DNA from: Rhizobium sp. CB3090
Lineage (GTDB): Bacteria; Pseudomonadota; Alphaproteobacteria; Rhizobiales; Rhizobiaceae
Assembly: GCF_029714285.1 (NCBI RefSeq)
Contig: NZ_CP121662.1
Location: 744,001 to 808,000 of the forward strand
Direction: 5' to 3'
Length of the DNA stretch: 64,000 bases
Shown in pieces: positions 54,164 through 64,000 of this stretch. The notes below the pieces were generated by a model that saw nothing but the letters and a program-made list of their open reading frames with translations, was not told the origin of the DNA and made no database searches. The position numbers and the translations under genes are program-made. Numbering within the stretch: position 1 is the first letter of the stretch; every line of letters begins with the position of its first letter.

Positions 54164-55207
54164 TTACATCGGCATCGGATACAGCCGGTGTACCTTTTCG
54201 ATCTCGGCAATCGCCTCTTCCGGCAGCGTGACGTAGGCCGAAGCGATGTCGGTTTCGAGCTGTGCCATCGATGTCGCGCCGATGATGACGGAGGTCATGA
54301 AGGGCTTGGTCAGGCAGTAGGCGAGCGCCAGCTTGGCAGGGTCGACATGATACTTCGCAGCGATCTCCAGATAGGCTTTGACCGGCGGTTCCTGCAGCGG
54401 CTGCAGACGGCCCCCGATGTCGGTATTGATCGAGCCGCGCGAGCCAGCCGGGCGTGCGCCGCCGACATATTTGCCGGTGAGGATGCCGCCGGCGAGCGAC
54501 GAATAGGCAAGCAGCCCGACATCTTCGTGGTGCGACAGCTCGGCGAGATCGAGGTCGAAATGACGATAGAGCAGATTGTATTCGTTCTGTGTCGAGACGA
54601 CGCGCGGCAGGCCCTTTTGTTCGGCAATCGTAAGATATTTCTGAATGCCCCAGGTGGTCTCGTTGGAGAGGCCGATGGCGCGGATCTTGCCGGCCTTCGC
54701 CAGCTCGCCCATCGTCTCCAGGATTTCTGCGATGTTGGCGACCGCTTTCTCGCGATCCTGGGTGAAGGGGTTGTAGTGCCAGTTCTGACGGAAATGGAAA
54801 TGGCCGCGGTTTGGCCAATGCACCTGATAGAGATCGATATAATCGGTTTTCAGCCGCTTCAGGCTGCCGTCGATCGCCGCGCGGATATTGGCGGCATCGG
54901 CGCCCTGGCCGCCGCGCAGATAGTCGCGGCCGGGGCCGGAGACCTTGGTTGCAAGCACGACATCCCCGCGCTTGCCGGTCTTTTCGAACCAGGTGCCGAT
55001 ATATTCCTCGGTGCGGCCCTGAGTCTCCGGGCCGACCGGCGTCGTCGGATACATTTCAGCCGTGTCGAAGAAATTGACTCCCTTGTGAAGCGCATAATCC
55101 ATCTGTTCGTGCGCTTCGGCTTCGCTGTTCTGTGTGCCCCAGGTCATCGTGCCCAGGCAAATCTGCGAAACGGAAATATCGGTGCGGCCTAAATTCTTAT
55201 ACTTCAT
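54164..55207 (-). CDS. Aldo/keto reductase (Tas-like)
   Basis: A 347-residue NADPH-dependent oxidoreductase with the AKR barrel and the catalytic tetrad visible: Asp and Tyr in FFDTAEMYP, Lys in LATKVSG, His in LYQVHWPN. The cofactor region near the end (TSVIIGATSMAQLETDI) is present. Length and the MKYKNLGRTDISVSQICLG start resemble E. coli Tas. The frame continues to 55660 only as a shadow of fabD on the other strand. Substrate unknown. Confidence 0.9.
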   Translation of the reverse strand: MKYKNLGRTDISVSQICLGTMTWGTQNSEAEAHEQMDYALHKGVNFFDTAEMYPTTPVGPETQGRTEEYIGTWFEKTGKRGDVVLATKVSGPGRDYLRGGQGADAANIRAAIDGSLKRLKTDYIDLYQVHWPNRGHFHFRQNWHYNPFTQDREKAVANIAEILETMGELAKAGKIRAIGLSNETTWGIQKYLTIAEQKGLPRVVSTQNEYNLLYRHFDLDLAELSHHEDVGLLAYSSLAGGILTGKYVGGARPAGSRGSINTDIGGRLQPLQEPPVKAYLEIAAKYHVDPAKLALAYCLTKPFMTSVIIGATSMAQLETDIASAYVTLPEEAIAEIEKVHRLYPMPM

Positions 55208-55403
55208 GGGAAAACCTTGATGCTCGCGGGAAAGGTCATGGGAGAAGGATCGTGCAAATCTAGGTCGGAAATGAGCAAGCGCAAGAAGAAAATCGAGACG
55301 TCTCGCACACGCAAAAGGCAGGGACTGCAGGGGCTGCGCTATTGACTCCACCGCAAACAATGTCATTGGGAAGCGAAACGACCCCCGAAGGAAGCTTGAT
55401 ATA

Positions 55404-56348
55404 ATGACTGTTGCTTTCACATTTCCCGGCCAGGGTAGCCAGACCGTCGGCATGGGCAAAGATCTCGCCGACAATTTCGCCGAAGCGCGTGCCGTCTTCG
55501 AGGAAGTCGACGAAGCGCTCGGTGAAAAGCTTTCCGACATCATCTTCAACGGCCCGGACGACAGGCTGACGCTGACGGCGAATGCGCAACCGGCGCTGAT
55601 GGCCGTGTCGATCGCCGTCATGCGCGTTCTCCAAGCGCGCGGCCTCGATCTGAAGAGCAAGGTTGCCTATGTCGCCGGTCATTCGCTCGGTGAATATTCG
55701 GCGCTTTGTGCCGCCGGCACCTTCTCGCTCGCCGATACGGCGCGGCTGCTGCGCATTCGCGGCAATGCCATGCAGGCGGCGGTTCCGGTGGGCGTCGGTG
55801 CCATGGCGGCGATCATCGGTCTGGACCATGCCGACGTCGTTGCGGTTTGCACTGAGGCTTCGGCGATCGGCGCATGTCAGATCGCCAACGACAATGGCGG
55901 CGGTCAGATCGTTATTTCCGGTGAGAAGGCCCCGGTCGAAAAGGCTGCCGAGCTTGCGACCGCCAAGGGTGCCAAGCGCGCAATTCTGCTGCCTGTATCC
56001 GCCCCCTTCCATTCGTCGCTGATGGCGCCCGCCGCCGAGGCGATGCGCGCGGCTCTGGCAGAGGTCGTAAAATCCGATCCTGTCGTGCCTGTCGTCGCCA
56101 ACGTTCGCGCGGCACCGGTGAAGGACGCCGGTGAGATCGCGGATCTGCTGGTTGCGCAGGTTACGGGCCAGGTCCGTTGGCGCGAGACGGTGGAATGGTT
56201 TGCCGCCAACAATGTGACAACATTGCATGAAATCGGCGCTGGCAAGGTTCTGACAGGCCTTGCCCGACGCATCGACAAATCGGTGAACGGCATCGCCGTC
56301 AATACGACGACCGATATCGACACCGCTCTCGCCGGCCTGCTTGGCTGA
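55404..56348 (+). CDS. fabD: Malonyl-CoA:ACP transacylase
   Basis: Moves malonyl groups from CoA to acyl carrier protein to start fatty-acid elongation. The 314-residue enzyme has FPGQGSQTVGMG, the nucleophile elbow GHSLGEYSAL with the active Ser, and the catalytic His in VSAPFHSSLM. First gene of fabD-fabG-acpP-fabF. Confidence 0.96.
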   Translation: MTVAFTFPGQGSQTVGMGKDLADNFAEARAVFEEVDEALGEKLSDIIFNGPDDRLTLTANAQPALMAVSIAVMRVLQARGLDLKSKVAYVAGHSLGEYSALCAAGTFSLADTARLLRIRGNAMQAAVPVGVGAMAAIIGLDHADVVAVCTEASAIGACQIANDNGGGQIVISGEKAPVEKAAELATAKGAKRAILLPVSAPFHSSLMAPAAEAMRAALAEVVKSDPVVPVVANVRAAPVKDAGEIADLLVAQVTGQVRWRETVEWFAANNVTTLHEIGAGKVLTGLARRIDKSVNGIAVNTTTDIDTALAGLLG

Positions 56349-56377
56349 TACATAAATTAAGGAACGAGGGACACGAC

Positions 56378-57115
56378 ATGCTCGATTTGACCGGCCGCAA
56401 GGCCCTGGTAACCGGCTCTTCCGGTGGTATCGGCGAAGAGATCGCAAGGCTGCTGCATAAGCAGGGCGCCATCGTCGGCCTGCACGGCACGCGCGTCGAG
56501 AAGCTCGAGGCTCTGGCCTCCGAACTTGGCGACCGCGTCAAGATCTTTCCGGCCAACCTTTCCGATCGCGATGAGGTCAAGGCGCTCGGTACCAAGGCCG
56601 AAGAAGAGCTCGGCGGCGTCGACATCCTGGTCAACAATGCCGGCATCACCAAGGATGGTCTCTTCGTGCGCATGAGCGACGAGGACTGGGATGCGGTTCT
56701 GGAAGTCAATTTGACGGCTGTTTTCCGCCTGACGCGGGAGCTGACCCATCCGATGATGCGCCGCCGCTATGGCCGCATCATCAACATCACCTCGGTCGTC
56801 GGCGTCACGGGCAATCCCGGCCAGGCGAACTACTGCGCCTCCAAGGCCGGCATGATCGGCTTCACCAAGTCGTTGGCGCAGGAGATCGCGACCCGCAACG
56901 TCACGGTCAACTGCGTCGCTCCCGGCTTCATCGAGAGCGCCATGACCGGCAAGCTGAACGACAAGCAGAAAGAGGCGATCATGGGCGCTATTCCCATGAA
57001 GCGCATGGGCAACGGTGCCGAAGTCGCATCCGCCGTCGCCTATCTCGCGTCCTCAGAAGCAAGCTATGTCACCGGCCAGACGATCCACGTCAATGGCGGC
57101 ATGGCAATGATCTGA
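56378..57115 (+). CDS. fabG: 3-oxoacyl-ACP reductase
   Basis: NADPH-dependent reduction of beta-ketoacyl-ACP. The 245-residue SDR enzyme shows VTGSSGGIGEEIA, NNAGITKDGL, catalytic Ser in NITSVVGVTGN, Y-x3-K in NYCASKAGMI and the C-terminal TGQTIHVNGGMAMI. It starts 29 bases after fabD and ends before a hairpin at 57128-57156. Confidence 0.96.
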   Translation: MLDLTGRKALVTGSSGGIGEEIARLLHKQGAIVGLHGTRVEKLEALASELGDRVKIFPANLSDRDEVKALGTKAEEELGGVDILVNNAGITKDGLFVRMSDEDWDAVLEVNLTAVFRLTRELTHPMMRRRYGRIINITSVVGVTGNPGQANYCASKAGMIGFTKSLAQEIATRNVTVNCVAPGFIESAMTGKLNDKQKEAIMGAIPMKRMGNGAEVASAVAYLASSEASYVTGQTIHVNGGMAMI

Positions 57116-57127
57116 AAAAGGAAAAGT

Positions 57128-57156
57128 CTATTGGGGGGAACTTTCCCCTCCAATAG
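57128..57156 (+). terminator. Hairpin after fabG
   Basis: CTATTGG...CCAATAG with inner GGGGAA and TTCCCC gives a long stem (13 bp with one bulge). There is no T-run, so it may slow or process the transcript rather than end it before acpP. Confidence 0.45.
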
Positions 57157-57409
57157 CATGTTGAGCAACCTGGAAGCGGCGATTTTCTGGCTTTGCGACA
57201 GACTTAAACCGTGTTAAGCGGGCCATGACTGTGATCAGTCGTCCCGAAAATGCAGACGGACCGGGCCGCGTGTATGGCGGGCGGACCGGATCTGAAAGCC
57301 GGGTTGAACGGGTTTGCCAGCGGCGCCATGCAGGCGTTGCAGGCTTGAACAGGGTAGGGATGTCACACGGCATTCTGATCAGGACATAAATAAGGTCGAG
57401 GAAACCGAC

Positions 57410-57646
57410 ATGAGCGATATCGCAGAACGCGTAAAGAAAATTGTTATTGATCATCTTGGCGTCGACGCCGACAAGGTTGTTGAAAGCGCAAGCTTCATCG
57501 ACGATCTGGGCGCGGACTCGCTCGACACCGTCGAACTGGTCATGGCCTTCGAAGAAGAATTCGGCGTTGAAATTCCCGACGACGCTGCTGACTCGATCCT
57601 GACGGTCGGCGATGCGGTAAAGTTCATTGAAAAGGCTCAGGCCTAA
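57410..57646 (+). CDS. acpP: Acyl carrier protein
   Basis: A 78-residue acidic carrier protein. The phosphopantetheine attachment Ser37 lies in [20 protein letters not shown]. It carries growing acyl chains for the Fab enzymes and also serves lipid A and phospholipid synthesis. A 294-base gap before it suggests its own promoter and high expression. Confidence 0.97.
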   Translation: MSDIAERVKKIVIDHLGVDADKVVESASFIDDLGADSLDTVELVMAFEEEFGVEIPDDAADSILTVGDAVKFIEKAQA

Positions 57647-57760
57647 TCCTTTGCGCTTTGTGACGGGCGGGCTCTCTGAGTCCGCCCTATTTCGTCCGGC
57701 CAGGTCGGGCGGACCATATTCATACGCATGGCATTATAAAAAGACGGGGGTCTGCGGGCG

Positions 57761-59023
57761 ATGAGACGTGTCGTTATCACGGGTACCGGCATGGTATCAC
57801 CTTTGGGCTGTGGCACTGAGGTGTCCTGGTCGCGTTTGATAGCCGGACACAACGGCGCGCGTCTTGTGACGGAATTCGAGGTCGAGGATCTCGCCGCGAA
57901 AATCGCGTGCCGCGTTCCGGTCGGTGATGGCAGCGACGGCACGTTCAATGCCGACGACTGGATGGAGCCGAAGGAACAGCGCAAAGTCGACCCTTTCATC
58001 ATCTACGGCATGGCAGCAGCCGATATGGCGCTGAACGATGCCGGCTGGCATCCGGCCTCCGATGAAGACCAGATCGCAACCGGCGTCATGATCGGCTCCG
58101 GCATCGGCGGCCTCGAGGGTATTGTCGAGGCAGGCTATACGCTGCGCGACAAGGGCCCGCGCCGCATCTCGCCTTTCTTCATTCCCGGACGTCTCATCAA
58201 TCTCGTTTCCGGCCAGGTCTCGATCCGCCACAAGCTGCGCGGCCCTAATCATGCCGTCGTTACCGCCTGCTCCACCGGCGCACATGCGATCGGCGATGCT
58301 GCCCGTTTGATCATGCTCGGCGACGCTGATGTCATGGTCGCCGGCGGCGCCGAGGCTCCGGTCTGCCGTATTGCGCTCGCCGGCTTTGCAGCCTGCAAGG
58401 CGCTGTCGACGCAGCACAACGAGGATCCGCAGAAGGCATCGCGCCCTTATGATCGCGACCGCGACGGCTTCGTCATGGGCGAAGGCGCCGGCATCGTCGT
58501 ATTGGAGGAGCTGGAGCACGCCAAGGCGCGCGGCGCCAAGATCTATGCCGAAGTGGTCGGCTATGGCCTTTCCGGCGACGCTTACCACATCACCGCGCCC
58601 TCCGAAGATGGCGAAGGCGCTTTCCGCTGCATGACGTCGGCCCTGAAGCGGGCCGGCCTGACACCGGCCGATGTGGACTACATCAACGCACATGGCACCT
58701 CGACCATGGCCGACACGATCGAGCTCAGTGCTGTCGAGCGGCTGGTCGGCAATGCCGCCTCCAAGATTTCGATGTCGTCGACCAAGTCCGCGACCGGCCA
58801 TCTCCTGGGAGCCGCCGGAGCGATCGAGGCGATCTTCGCAACGCTCGCCATTCGCGACAACATCGCGCCGCCGACGCTGAACCTCGATAATCCGGAGCGG
58901 GAGACGGCCATCGATCTCGTTCCGCACAAGGCCCGCAAGCGGGACATCAATGTCGCACTGTCGAACTCCTTCGGATTCGGCGGTACGAACGCATCACTTG
59001 TCCTGCGTCGCTATGAGGCATAA
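57761..59023 (+). CDS. fabF: 3-oxoacyl-ACP synthase II
   Basis: Condenses acyl-ACP with malonyl-ACP. The 420-residue thiolase-fold enzyme has the catalytic Cys in VTACSTGAHAIGDA, and the His pair in NAHGTSTMADT and SATGHLLGAAGA. Ends SFGFGGTNASLVLRRY, as usual. It follows acpP by about 115 bases and precedes mltG. Confidence 0.96.
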   Translation: MRRVVITGTGMVSPLGCGTEVSWSRLIAGHNGARLVTEFEVEDLAAKIACRVPVGDGSDGTFNADDWMEPKEQRKVDPFIIYGMAAADMALNDAGWHPASDEDQIATGVMIGSGIGGLEGIVEAGYTLRDKGPRRISPFFIPGRLINLVSGQVSIRHKLRGPNHAVVTACSTGAHAIGDAARLIMLGDADVMVAGGAEAPVCRIALAGFAACKALSTQHNEDPQKASRPYDRDRDGFVMGEGAGIVVLEELEHAKARGAKIYAEVVGYGLSGDAYHITAPSEDGEGAFRCMTSALKRAGLTPADVDYINAHGTSTMADTIELSAVERLVGNAASKISMSSTKSATGHLLGAAGAIEAIFATLAIRDNIAPPTLNLDNPERETAIDLVPHKARKRDINVALSNSFGFGGTNASLVLRRYEA

Positions 59024-59036
59024 TAACAGCGCGTAG

Positions 59037-59064
59037 TTCCGGAAAGCGGGAGTGCTTTCCGGAA
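59037..59064 (+). terminator. Hairpin after fabF
   Basis: TTCCGGAAAGC and GCTTTCCGGAA form a perfect 11-bp stem with a 6-base loop, 14 bases after the fabF stop. No T-run follows. It may be a terminator or a short dispersed palindrome. Confidence 0.5.
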
Positions 59065-59225
59065 AGACTATGCGCCATCCTTGAATGTTGCTGTGCGCAT
59101 TGCGTATCCCATGGATGCGCCACAGCAATGTCCGATCGGTCGAAAGCGGATCATTACAAGGCTCCGCTTTATCTTCTGAACCTGTTTTTTGCCGCATTGC
59201 TTGGTCAAAGAGCAGGCAATGACAA

Positions 59226-60467
59226 ATGAAGGGACTGCCGGTGAGCGATACGAACCAGAACAACGGAACTCCGAACGGGCAGAAGGGGCCGATCATCCCG
59301 AAATCGGCCAATGAAGCCCTGCGTCCGGAGCGTGTTCCGGATCCGCCGAAGCGCTCCCGCAAAGCCCGCAGCCAGATGGTGATCTTCCTGAACTTTCTGA
59401 TGACGCTGGTCGTCTTCGTGATCGTTCTTGCGATCGTCGGAACCTATTACGCCATCTCCGCCTATCAGAGCCCCGGGCCGCTGGCGACCAACACCAATTT
59501 CATCGTGCGTAATGGCTGGGGTCTTGCCGAGATTTCGAGCCGGCTCGAAGCCAGCAACATAATCTCCGATGCCCGCATCTTCCGCTATCTGACGGCAACC
59601 TATCTGCACAATGGCGAGACGTTGCGATCCGGCGAATATGAGATCAAAGCGGGCGCCTCCATGAAGGACATCATGGAGCTGCTGAAATCAGGCAAATCGA
59701 TCCTCTATTCGGTCACCTTGCCGGAAGGTCTGACCGTGCGGCAGATTTTCAACAAGCTGCAGGCCGACCCGGTGCTGGAAGGCGATCTGCCGTCGGCCTT
59801 GCCGCCGGAGGGCAGCCTGGAGCCCAATACCTATAAATTCACGCGCGGCGCCAAGCGTACCGAAATCATCGATCAGATGAAGGCCGCGCAGGAAAAGCTG
59901 GTCGACGAGATATGGGACAAGCGCGATCGGTCGCTGCCGCTGACGAACAAGCAGGAGCTGGTCACTCTGGCGTCGATCGTTGAAAAGGAGACCGGGCTTG
60001 CTGATGAGCGCGCTCATGTCGCGTCCGTCTTCCTCAACCGCCTCGGCAAGGGCATGCGCCTGCAATCGGATCCGACGGTCATCTATGGGCTCTTCGGTGG
60101 CGACGGCAAGCCGGCCGATCGCCCGATCTTCCAGTCGGACCTCAAAAAAGAAACGGCCTACAATACCTACATCATCAAGGGCCTGCCGCCGACGCCGATC
60201 GCCAATCCGGGCAAGGATGCGCTCGATGCCGTTGCCAACCCCTGGAAGACACAGGATCTCTATTTCGTTGCTGATGGCTCGGGCGGTCACGTCTTCGCCG
60301 CGACGTTGGAAGATCACAATGCCAACGTCAAGCGCTGGCGCAAACTCGTTGCGGAAAAGGGCGAGGATCCCAGCGCAATTGCCGTCGACGGTCAGCCGGA
60401 AGATAGCGGCGCCACAGCCGCCGGTACGACGCCTTCCGGCACACAGCAGAAAAAGAAGACGAACTGA
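59226..60467 (+). CDS. mltG: Endolytic murein transglycosylase MltG
   Basis: Cleaves nascent peptidoglycan glycan strands and so sets their length. The 413-residue protein has a cytoplasmic N-terminus, one membrane helix (about residues 52-75, FLNFLMTLVVFVIVLAIVGT), a LysM-like part, and the YceG domain with catalytic Glu in LASIVEKETGLADERAHVAS and QSDPTVIYGL. The ATG at 59226 is used; a GTG at 59241 is an alternative. A disordered tail follows the catalytic domain. It lies directly after fabF and before yicC, as in many rhizobia. Confidence 0.93.
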   Translation: MKGLPVSDTNQNNGTPNGQKGPIIPKSANEALRPERVPDPPKRSRKARSQMVIFLNFLMTLVVFVIVLAIVGTYYAISAYQSPGPLATNTNFIVRNGWGLAEISSRLEASNIISDARIFRYLTATYLHNGETLRSGEYEIKAGASMKDIMELLKSGKSILYSVTLPEGLTVRQIFNKLQADPVLEGDLPSALPPEGSLEPNTYKFTRGAKRTEIIDQMKAAQEKLVDEIWDKRDRSLPLTNKQELVTLASIVEKETGLADERAHVASVFLNRLGKGMRLQSDPTVIYGLFGGDGKPADRPIFQSDLKKETAYNTYIIKGLPPTPIANPGKDALDAVANPWKTQDLYFVADGSGGHVFAATLEDHNANVKRWRKLVAEKGEDPSAIAVDGQPEDSGATAAGTTPSGTQQKKKTN

Positions 60468-60569
60468 TCTCTGCTGCGCTGTGCTTTCGATCGGGTGCAC
60501 GGTGTAGTCTCATTTTGCATTGGTCCCTGATCGCCCGGCGATTGTGGACGAGAATTATCGGAGGCTTGC

Positions 60570-61457
60570 ATGGCATTGCAGTCCATGACCGGTTTCGCCC
60601 GGCGTGAGGGAACGAGTGGGCGCTCTCGCTGGGCATGGGAATTGCGATCGGTCAACGGCAAGGGCCTCGATTTCCGCCTGCGCCTGCCGCCCGGGCTGGA
60701 GCGTCTGGAAACCGATATACGCAAGCTCATCACGGACCGGTTTTCGCGTGGCAATCTGCAGGTCGGTCTTTCCCTGTCTGTCGATGAAAGTCGTGTCGAG
60801 GCGGTCGTCAATCAGGATGCGCTGGCGACTGTGCTGGCGCTGCGCGGCCAGCTCTCCGGCGTTGTCGATCCTGCGCCGCTGCGGCTGGACACGCTGCTTG
60901 CCATCCGTGGCATAGTCGAGTTCAAGGAAGCCGAGGAGAGCGAAGACGCGCTTGCCGCGCGTGACGCCGACATCATGGCGGGTCTGGAAGCCGCGCTCGG
61001 CGATCTCAGCGATATGCGTCGCAGGGAAGGGCAGGCGCTCGGTCAAATCCTTCTCGGCCATGTCGGTGTCATCGAGACGCTGACGGCGACGGTTGAGAGC
61101 GATCCGTCCCGCTCGCCGCAGGAAATCGCCGCGAGGCTGACGGCGCAGGTTGCCGTGCTTCTGGACGGCACTTCCGGTCTGGACCGTGACCGGCTGCATG
61201 CCGAAGCCGCCCTCATCGCCACCAGAGCCGATCTGCGCGAGGAGATCGACCGGCTGAAGGCGCATGTCGCGGCGGCTCGCGACCTTATCGCCAAAGGCGG
61301 ACCGATCGGACGCAAGCTTGATTTCCTTGCACAGGAATTTAACCGGGAATCGAATACTATCTGTTCGAAGTCGAACGCCGCGGCAGTTACCGCCGCCGGT
61401 ATCGAACTGAAAGTGGTCATCGACCAGTTCCGCGAACAGGTCCAGAATTTGGAGTAA
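60570..61457 (+). CDS. yicC: YicC family endoribonuclease-like protein
   Basis: A 295-residue YicC protein. Starts MALQSMTGFARREG, has the central GKGLDFRLRLPPGLE and the C-terminal KLDFLAQEFNRESNTI with the conserved acidic residues. YicC of E. coli is reported as an endoribonuclease affecting small RNA decay. It precedes gmk by 3 bases. Confidence 0.92.
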   Translation: MALQSMTGFARREGTSGRSRWAWELRSVNGKGLDFRLRLPPGLERLETDIRKLITDRFSRGNLQVGLSLSVDESRVEAVVNQDALATVLALRGQLSGVVDPAPLRLDTLLAIRGIVEFKEAEESEDALAARDADIMAGLEAALGDLSDMRRREGQALGQILLGHVGVIETLTATVESDPSRSPQEIAARLTAQVAVLLDGTSGLDRDRLHAEAALIATRADLREEIDRLKAHVAAARDLIAKGGPIGRKLDFLAQEFNRESNTICSKSNAAAVTAAGIELKVVIDQFREQVQNLE

Positions 61458-61460
61458 GCC

Positions 61461-62123
61461 ATGAAGCCGGCGACATCCACATCCATTCCGATTGCCCGCC
61501 GGGGGTTGATGCTCGCCATTTCCTCACCGTCAGGCGCGGGGAAATCGACGATCGCGCGCACCTTGCTGGAGACCGACAAGCAGATCGGTCTTTCCGTCAG
61601 CGTCACGACGCGGCAACGGCGGCCGAGCGAGATTGCCGGCGTGCACTATCATTTTGTCTCGTTGCGGGAATTCGAGCGACTTCGCGATTCCGACTCCCTG
61701 CTCGAATGGGCTGAGGTGCACGGCAATTTCTACGGCACGCCGCGCGAGCCGGTGGAGACGGCGATGGCCGAGGGGCGCGATATGCTCTTCGATATCGACT
61801 GGCAGGGCGCGCAGCAACTGCAAGAGAAGATGCCCGCTGATGTCGTATCGATCTTCGTGCTGCCGCCGACGATGACAGAGCTGCAATCGCGCCTGCACCG
61901 CCGCGCCGAGGATTCCGAAGAGGTGATCGCCACGCGGCTTGCCAATTCCAGAGCCGAGATCGCCCATTGGCGCGAATATGACTATGTCATCGTCAACGAC
62001 GATCTGAACGCCGCCTTCGACGCGGTTCAGTCGATCGTCAAGGCCGAGCGCCTGCGCCGCGACCGCCGCCACGGCATGTTCGACTTCGTCCGTGGCCTGT
62101 TGGAAGAAACGCCGAAGCTCTGA
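61461..62123 (+). CDS. gmk: Guanylate kinase
   Basis: Phosphorylates GMP to GDP. The 220-residue enzyme has the P-loop [30 protein letters not shown] for GMP binding and [10 protein letters not shown]. Starts 3 bases after yicC and is cotranscribed with it. Ends seven bases from the convergent rsmA gene. Confidence 0.96.
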   Translation: MKPATSTSIPIARRGLMLAISSPSGAGKSTIARTLLETDKQIGLSVSVTTRQRRPSEIAGVHYHFVSLREFERLRDSDSLLEWAEVHGNFYGTPREPVETAMAEGRDMLFDIDWQGAQQLQEKMPADVVSIFVLPPTMTELQSRLHRRAEDSEEVIATRLANSRAEIAHWREYDYVIVNDDLNAAFDAVQSIVKAERLRRDRRHGMFDFVRGLLEETPKL

Positions 62124-62130
62124 ACTGCAA

Positions 62131-62958
62131 TTAAAGGCAGTTCGCCAGCCGGCAGAACTCTTCGACAGAGAGCGTTTCGGCGCGTCGCTGAGGGTCGATA
62201 TCGGCTTTCATCAGCAGTGCTTCGCCGCCGAGCGGCTTCAGGCTTTGCCGCAGCATCTTTCGCCGTTGGCCGAAGGCGGCTTGCGTCACCTTTTCGAGCT
62301 TGTCGACGGAGCAGGGGATCGGATTTTCCCTGGGCGTCAGATGAACGACCGTCGAGGTCACCTTCGGCGGCGGCGTGAAGGCTTGTGGCGGCACGTCGAA
62401 GGCCATGTGCGCGTTCGTGCGCCAGCCGCAAAGAACGCCGAGACGGCCGTAGTGATCGTCATCCTCGTCGGCGACGATCCGCTGGCCGACCTCCTTCTGG
62501 AACATCAGCGTCAGCGACTGCCAGAAGGGCGGCCACTGGCCCGGCAGCAGCCAATTCACCAGCAACTGCGTGCCGACATTATAGGGCAGGTTTGCAATGA
62601 TCTTCACCGGCCCTTCCGGCGCCAGCGCCGCAAAATCCGTCTTCAGCGCATCGCCTTCGATGACGTCCAGCCGGCCGGGATAGTGATCGGCGATCTCGGC
62701 AAGCGCTGGCAGGCAGCGCGCGTCGCGCTCCACCGCGATGACCTTGGCGGCCCCGAGCGCAAGGATGGCACGCGTCAGCCCACCTGGCCCCGGGCCGACT
62801 TCGAAGACGGTGACGCCGTCTAGCGATCCGGCTGTGCGGGCAACCTTTTGTGTCAGGTTGAGATCGAGTAGAAAGTTTTGGCCGAGCGCCTTGCGCGCAT
62901 CGAGGCCATGGCGCTGGATTACGTCGCGAAGCGGCGGCAGCCCGTCGAGTGCGGCCAT
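62131..62958 (-). CDS. rsmA: 16S rRNA (adenine1518-N6/adenine1519-N6)-dimethyltransferase
   Basis: Dimethylates two adenines in the 3' hairpin of 16S rRNA (KsgA). The 275-residue enzyme has [10 protein letters not shown], the SAM motif [16 protein letters not shown] and the catalytic [11 protein letters not shown]. The ATG overlaps the pdxA stop by one base, so it is translated with pdxA. Confidence 0.96.
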   Translation of the reverse strand: MAALDGLPPLRDVIQRHGLDARKALGQNFLLDLNLTQKVARTAGSLDGVTVFEVGPGPGGLTRAILALGAAKVIAVERDARCLPALAEIADHYPGRLDVIEGDALKTDFAALAPEGPVKIIANLPYNVGTQLLVNWLLPGQWPPFWQSLTLMFQKEVGQRIVADEDDDHYGRLGVLCGWRTNAHMAFDVPPQAFTPPPKVTSTVVHLTPRENPIPCSVDKLEKVTQAAFGQRRKMLRQSLKPLGGEALLMKADIDPQRRAETLSVEEFCRLANCL

Positions 62959-63983
62959 CAGCGATTGCTTCCCGGCGCGCGGCTGATCTCGCTCGCGAGC
63001 TTAAGCGCCGCCACGAGACTGTCCTCCTTGGCAATACCCTTGCCGGCAATGCCGAAGGCGGTGCCGTGGTCCGGCGAGGTGCGGACAAAGGGGAGGCCGA
63101 GCGTCACGTTGACGGAATCGTCGAAGCCGAGCGCCTTGGCCGGAATCAAGGCCTGATCGTGATACATGCAGATGGCGACATCGTAGCGACGGCGCGCATC
63201 GTCATGGAACATCGTATCGGCGGGCAGGGGACCAAAGGCATCGATGCCTTCATTGCGCAGCACCTCGATCGCCGGACGGATGATTTCCTCATCCTCCTTG
63301 CCGATCGCGCCGCTCTCGCCGGCATGCGGATTAAGACCGGCAACGGCCAGCCGCGGTTTTGCGATGCCGAAACGCATTTTGAGGTCGTGGTCGGTGATCC
63401 GGCAGGTCTCGATGATGAGATCGGAAGTCAGCGCCTGTGGTACATCCTTCAGCGGTATATGGATGGTGACGGGAATTGCCCGCAGTTTCGGCCCGGCGAG
63501 CAGCATCACAGGCATCACCGGCTTGCCCATCGCGCGTGTCGCAAGATCGGCAAGGAACTCGGTATGACCGGGAAAGCCGAAGCCGGCGTCATAAAGGACC
63601 GACTTGGCGATTGGGTTGGTCACGACGGCAGAGGTCTTTCCCTCCATGCTGAGCGAAACCGCCATCTCGATGGCCGCAATCGTCGCATTGGCCGTGTTGA
63701 TATGTGGTTCGCCGGCAACCACAGCCATGCCGGCAGCGATCGGCAGCACCGGCAAGGCATCGGCAAAGGTCTTAAAGGCAGTCGACGTATCGGCCTCCCG
63801 AAGCGGCACGATCAGATTCAACTGACGCGCTCGTGCCGAAAGAACGTTCGGATCGCCGAGGAACAGGAAGGGGGGCAAACCAAGCTCGCCGCGGCGAAGC
63901 CAGGCGGCGAGCGTGATGTCAGGTCCGATACCTGCTGGATCCCCTTGTGTGAGTGCAAGGGGGCGGGAAGGGCGCGAGGGCAT
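62958..63983 (-). CDS. pdxA: 4-hydroxythreonine-4-phosphate dehydrogenase
   Basis: NAD-dependent step of pyridoxal phosphate synthesis. The 341-residue enzyme has [13 protein letters not shown], metal-binding His in [30 protein letters not shown] and [16 protein letters not shown] with further His residues. The product starts with a short Pro/Ser leader (MPSRPSRP). pdxA-rsmA is a common pair. Confidence 0.95.
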   Translation of the reverse strand: MPSRPSRPLALTQGDPAGIGPDITLAAWLRRGELGLPPFLFLGDPNVLSARARQLNLIVPLREADTSTAFKTFADALPVLPIAAGMAVVAGEPHINTANATIAAIEMAVSLSMEGKTSAVVTNPIAKSVLYDAGFGFPGHTEFLADLATRAMGKPVMPVMLLAGPKLRAIPVTIHIPLKDVPQALTSDLIIETCRITDHDLKMRFGIAKPRLAVAGLNPHAGESGAIGKEDEEIIRPAIEVLRNEGIDAFGPLPADTMFHDDARRRYDVAICMYHDQALIPAKALGFDDSVNVTLGLPFVRTSPDHGTAFGIAGKGIAKEDSLVAALKLASEISRAPGSNR

Positions 63984-64000
63984 CGGACGATCAGCGATAG

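Noticed and set aside
57797..58927. 376-codon open frame antisense to fabF
   Set aside because: fabF has its full Cys-His-His set; the antisense product has no recognisable sequence.

Overview
This window is chromosomal core sequence from an alphaproteobacterium of the Rhizobiaceae, most likely a Rhizobium. That rests on high-GC, densely packed genes, on protein content typical of the group (PssA and Psd, CimA, Atm1-type exporter, DUF2339, DUF2232, S6 with an Arg/Asp-rich tail, receiver-only response regulator), and on short dispersed palindromic elements like the mosaic repeats known from rhizobia. The genus-level call is inference; no rRNA, tRNA, phage, transposase or CRISPR array was seen.

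Layout. 1-3.1 kb: end of era, a Crp/Fnr regulator, a receiver-only response regulator and recO. 3.1-11.6 kb, minus strand: thioredoxin-fold peroxiredoxin-like protein, a 1081-residue zinc-ribbon/adenylate cyclase/AAA/TPR protein, then MOSC, HD and DUF2339 genes in close order. 11.7-13.4 kb: two paralogous single-EF-hand microproteins flanking a complete Cu/Zn superoxide dismutase gene, each microprotein gene with a similar promoter block and its own terminator. 13.4-17.7 kb, minus: tyrosine phosphatase-like, YfbR-like HD and YgfZ genes with overlapping ends, three exported or small unknown proteins and a Nudix hydrolase. 17.8-19.1 kb: a decayed ynfA fragment, the SRAP/YedK gene, and an unlisted 46-residue gene with a strong RBS and an upstream 21-bp palindrome.

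19.4-26.2 kb, minus: pssA-psd (phosphatidylethanolamine synthesis), a PAP2-type acid phosphatase, an Atm1-like ABC exporter and a LysM protein built from mirrored duplicated modules. 26.4-34.8 kb: LOG-family gene, rarD, cimA, proline iminopeptidase with two tandem GFA genes, a DUF559 protein, cysS and an SDR gene, with two MITE-like inverted repeats around cysS. 34.9-44.6 kb, minus backbone purF-cvpA-radA-alr-dnaB, interrupted by plus-strand lysE-like, araC-like and azlCD genes. 44.9-48.1 kb: marR-MFS-HlyD efflux operon with two palindromes in front of marR.

48.2-50.7 kb, minus: ribosomal operon rpsF-rpsR-DUF2232-rplI. 51.0-53.9 kb: a patch of contrasting composition with a ClpP-like/SH3 periplasmic protein, a very GC-rich class III cyclase and an SRPBCC protein. 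54.2-64 kb: aldo/keto reductase, then the fatty-acid and cell-envelope cluster fabD-fabG-acpP-fabF-mltG-yicC-gmk facing rsmA-pdxA.

No large undescribed multigene system is evident. The best candidates for something new are the paired EF-hand microproteins with their shared CtrA-box-like promoter block, the 46-residue gene with its palindrome, and the ClpP-like/SH3/SPOR-like protein.
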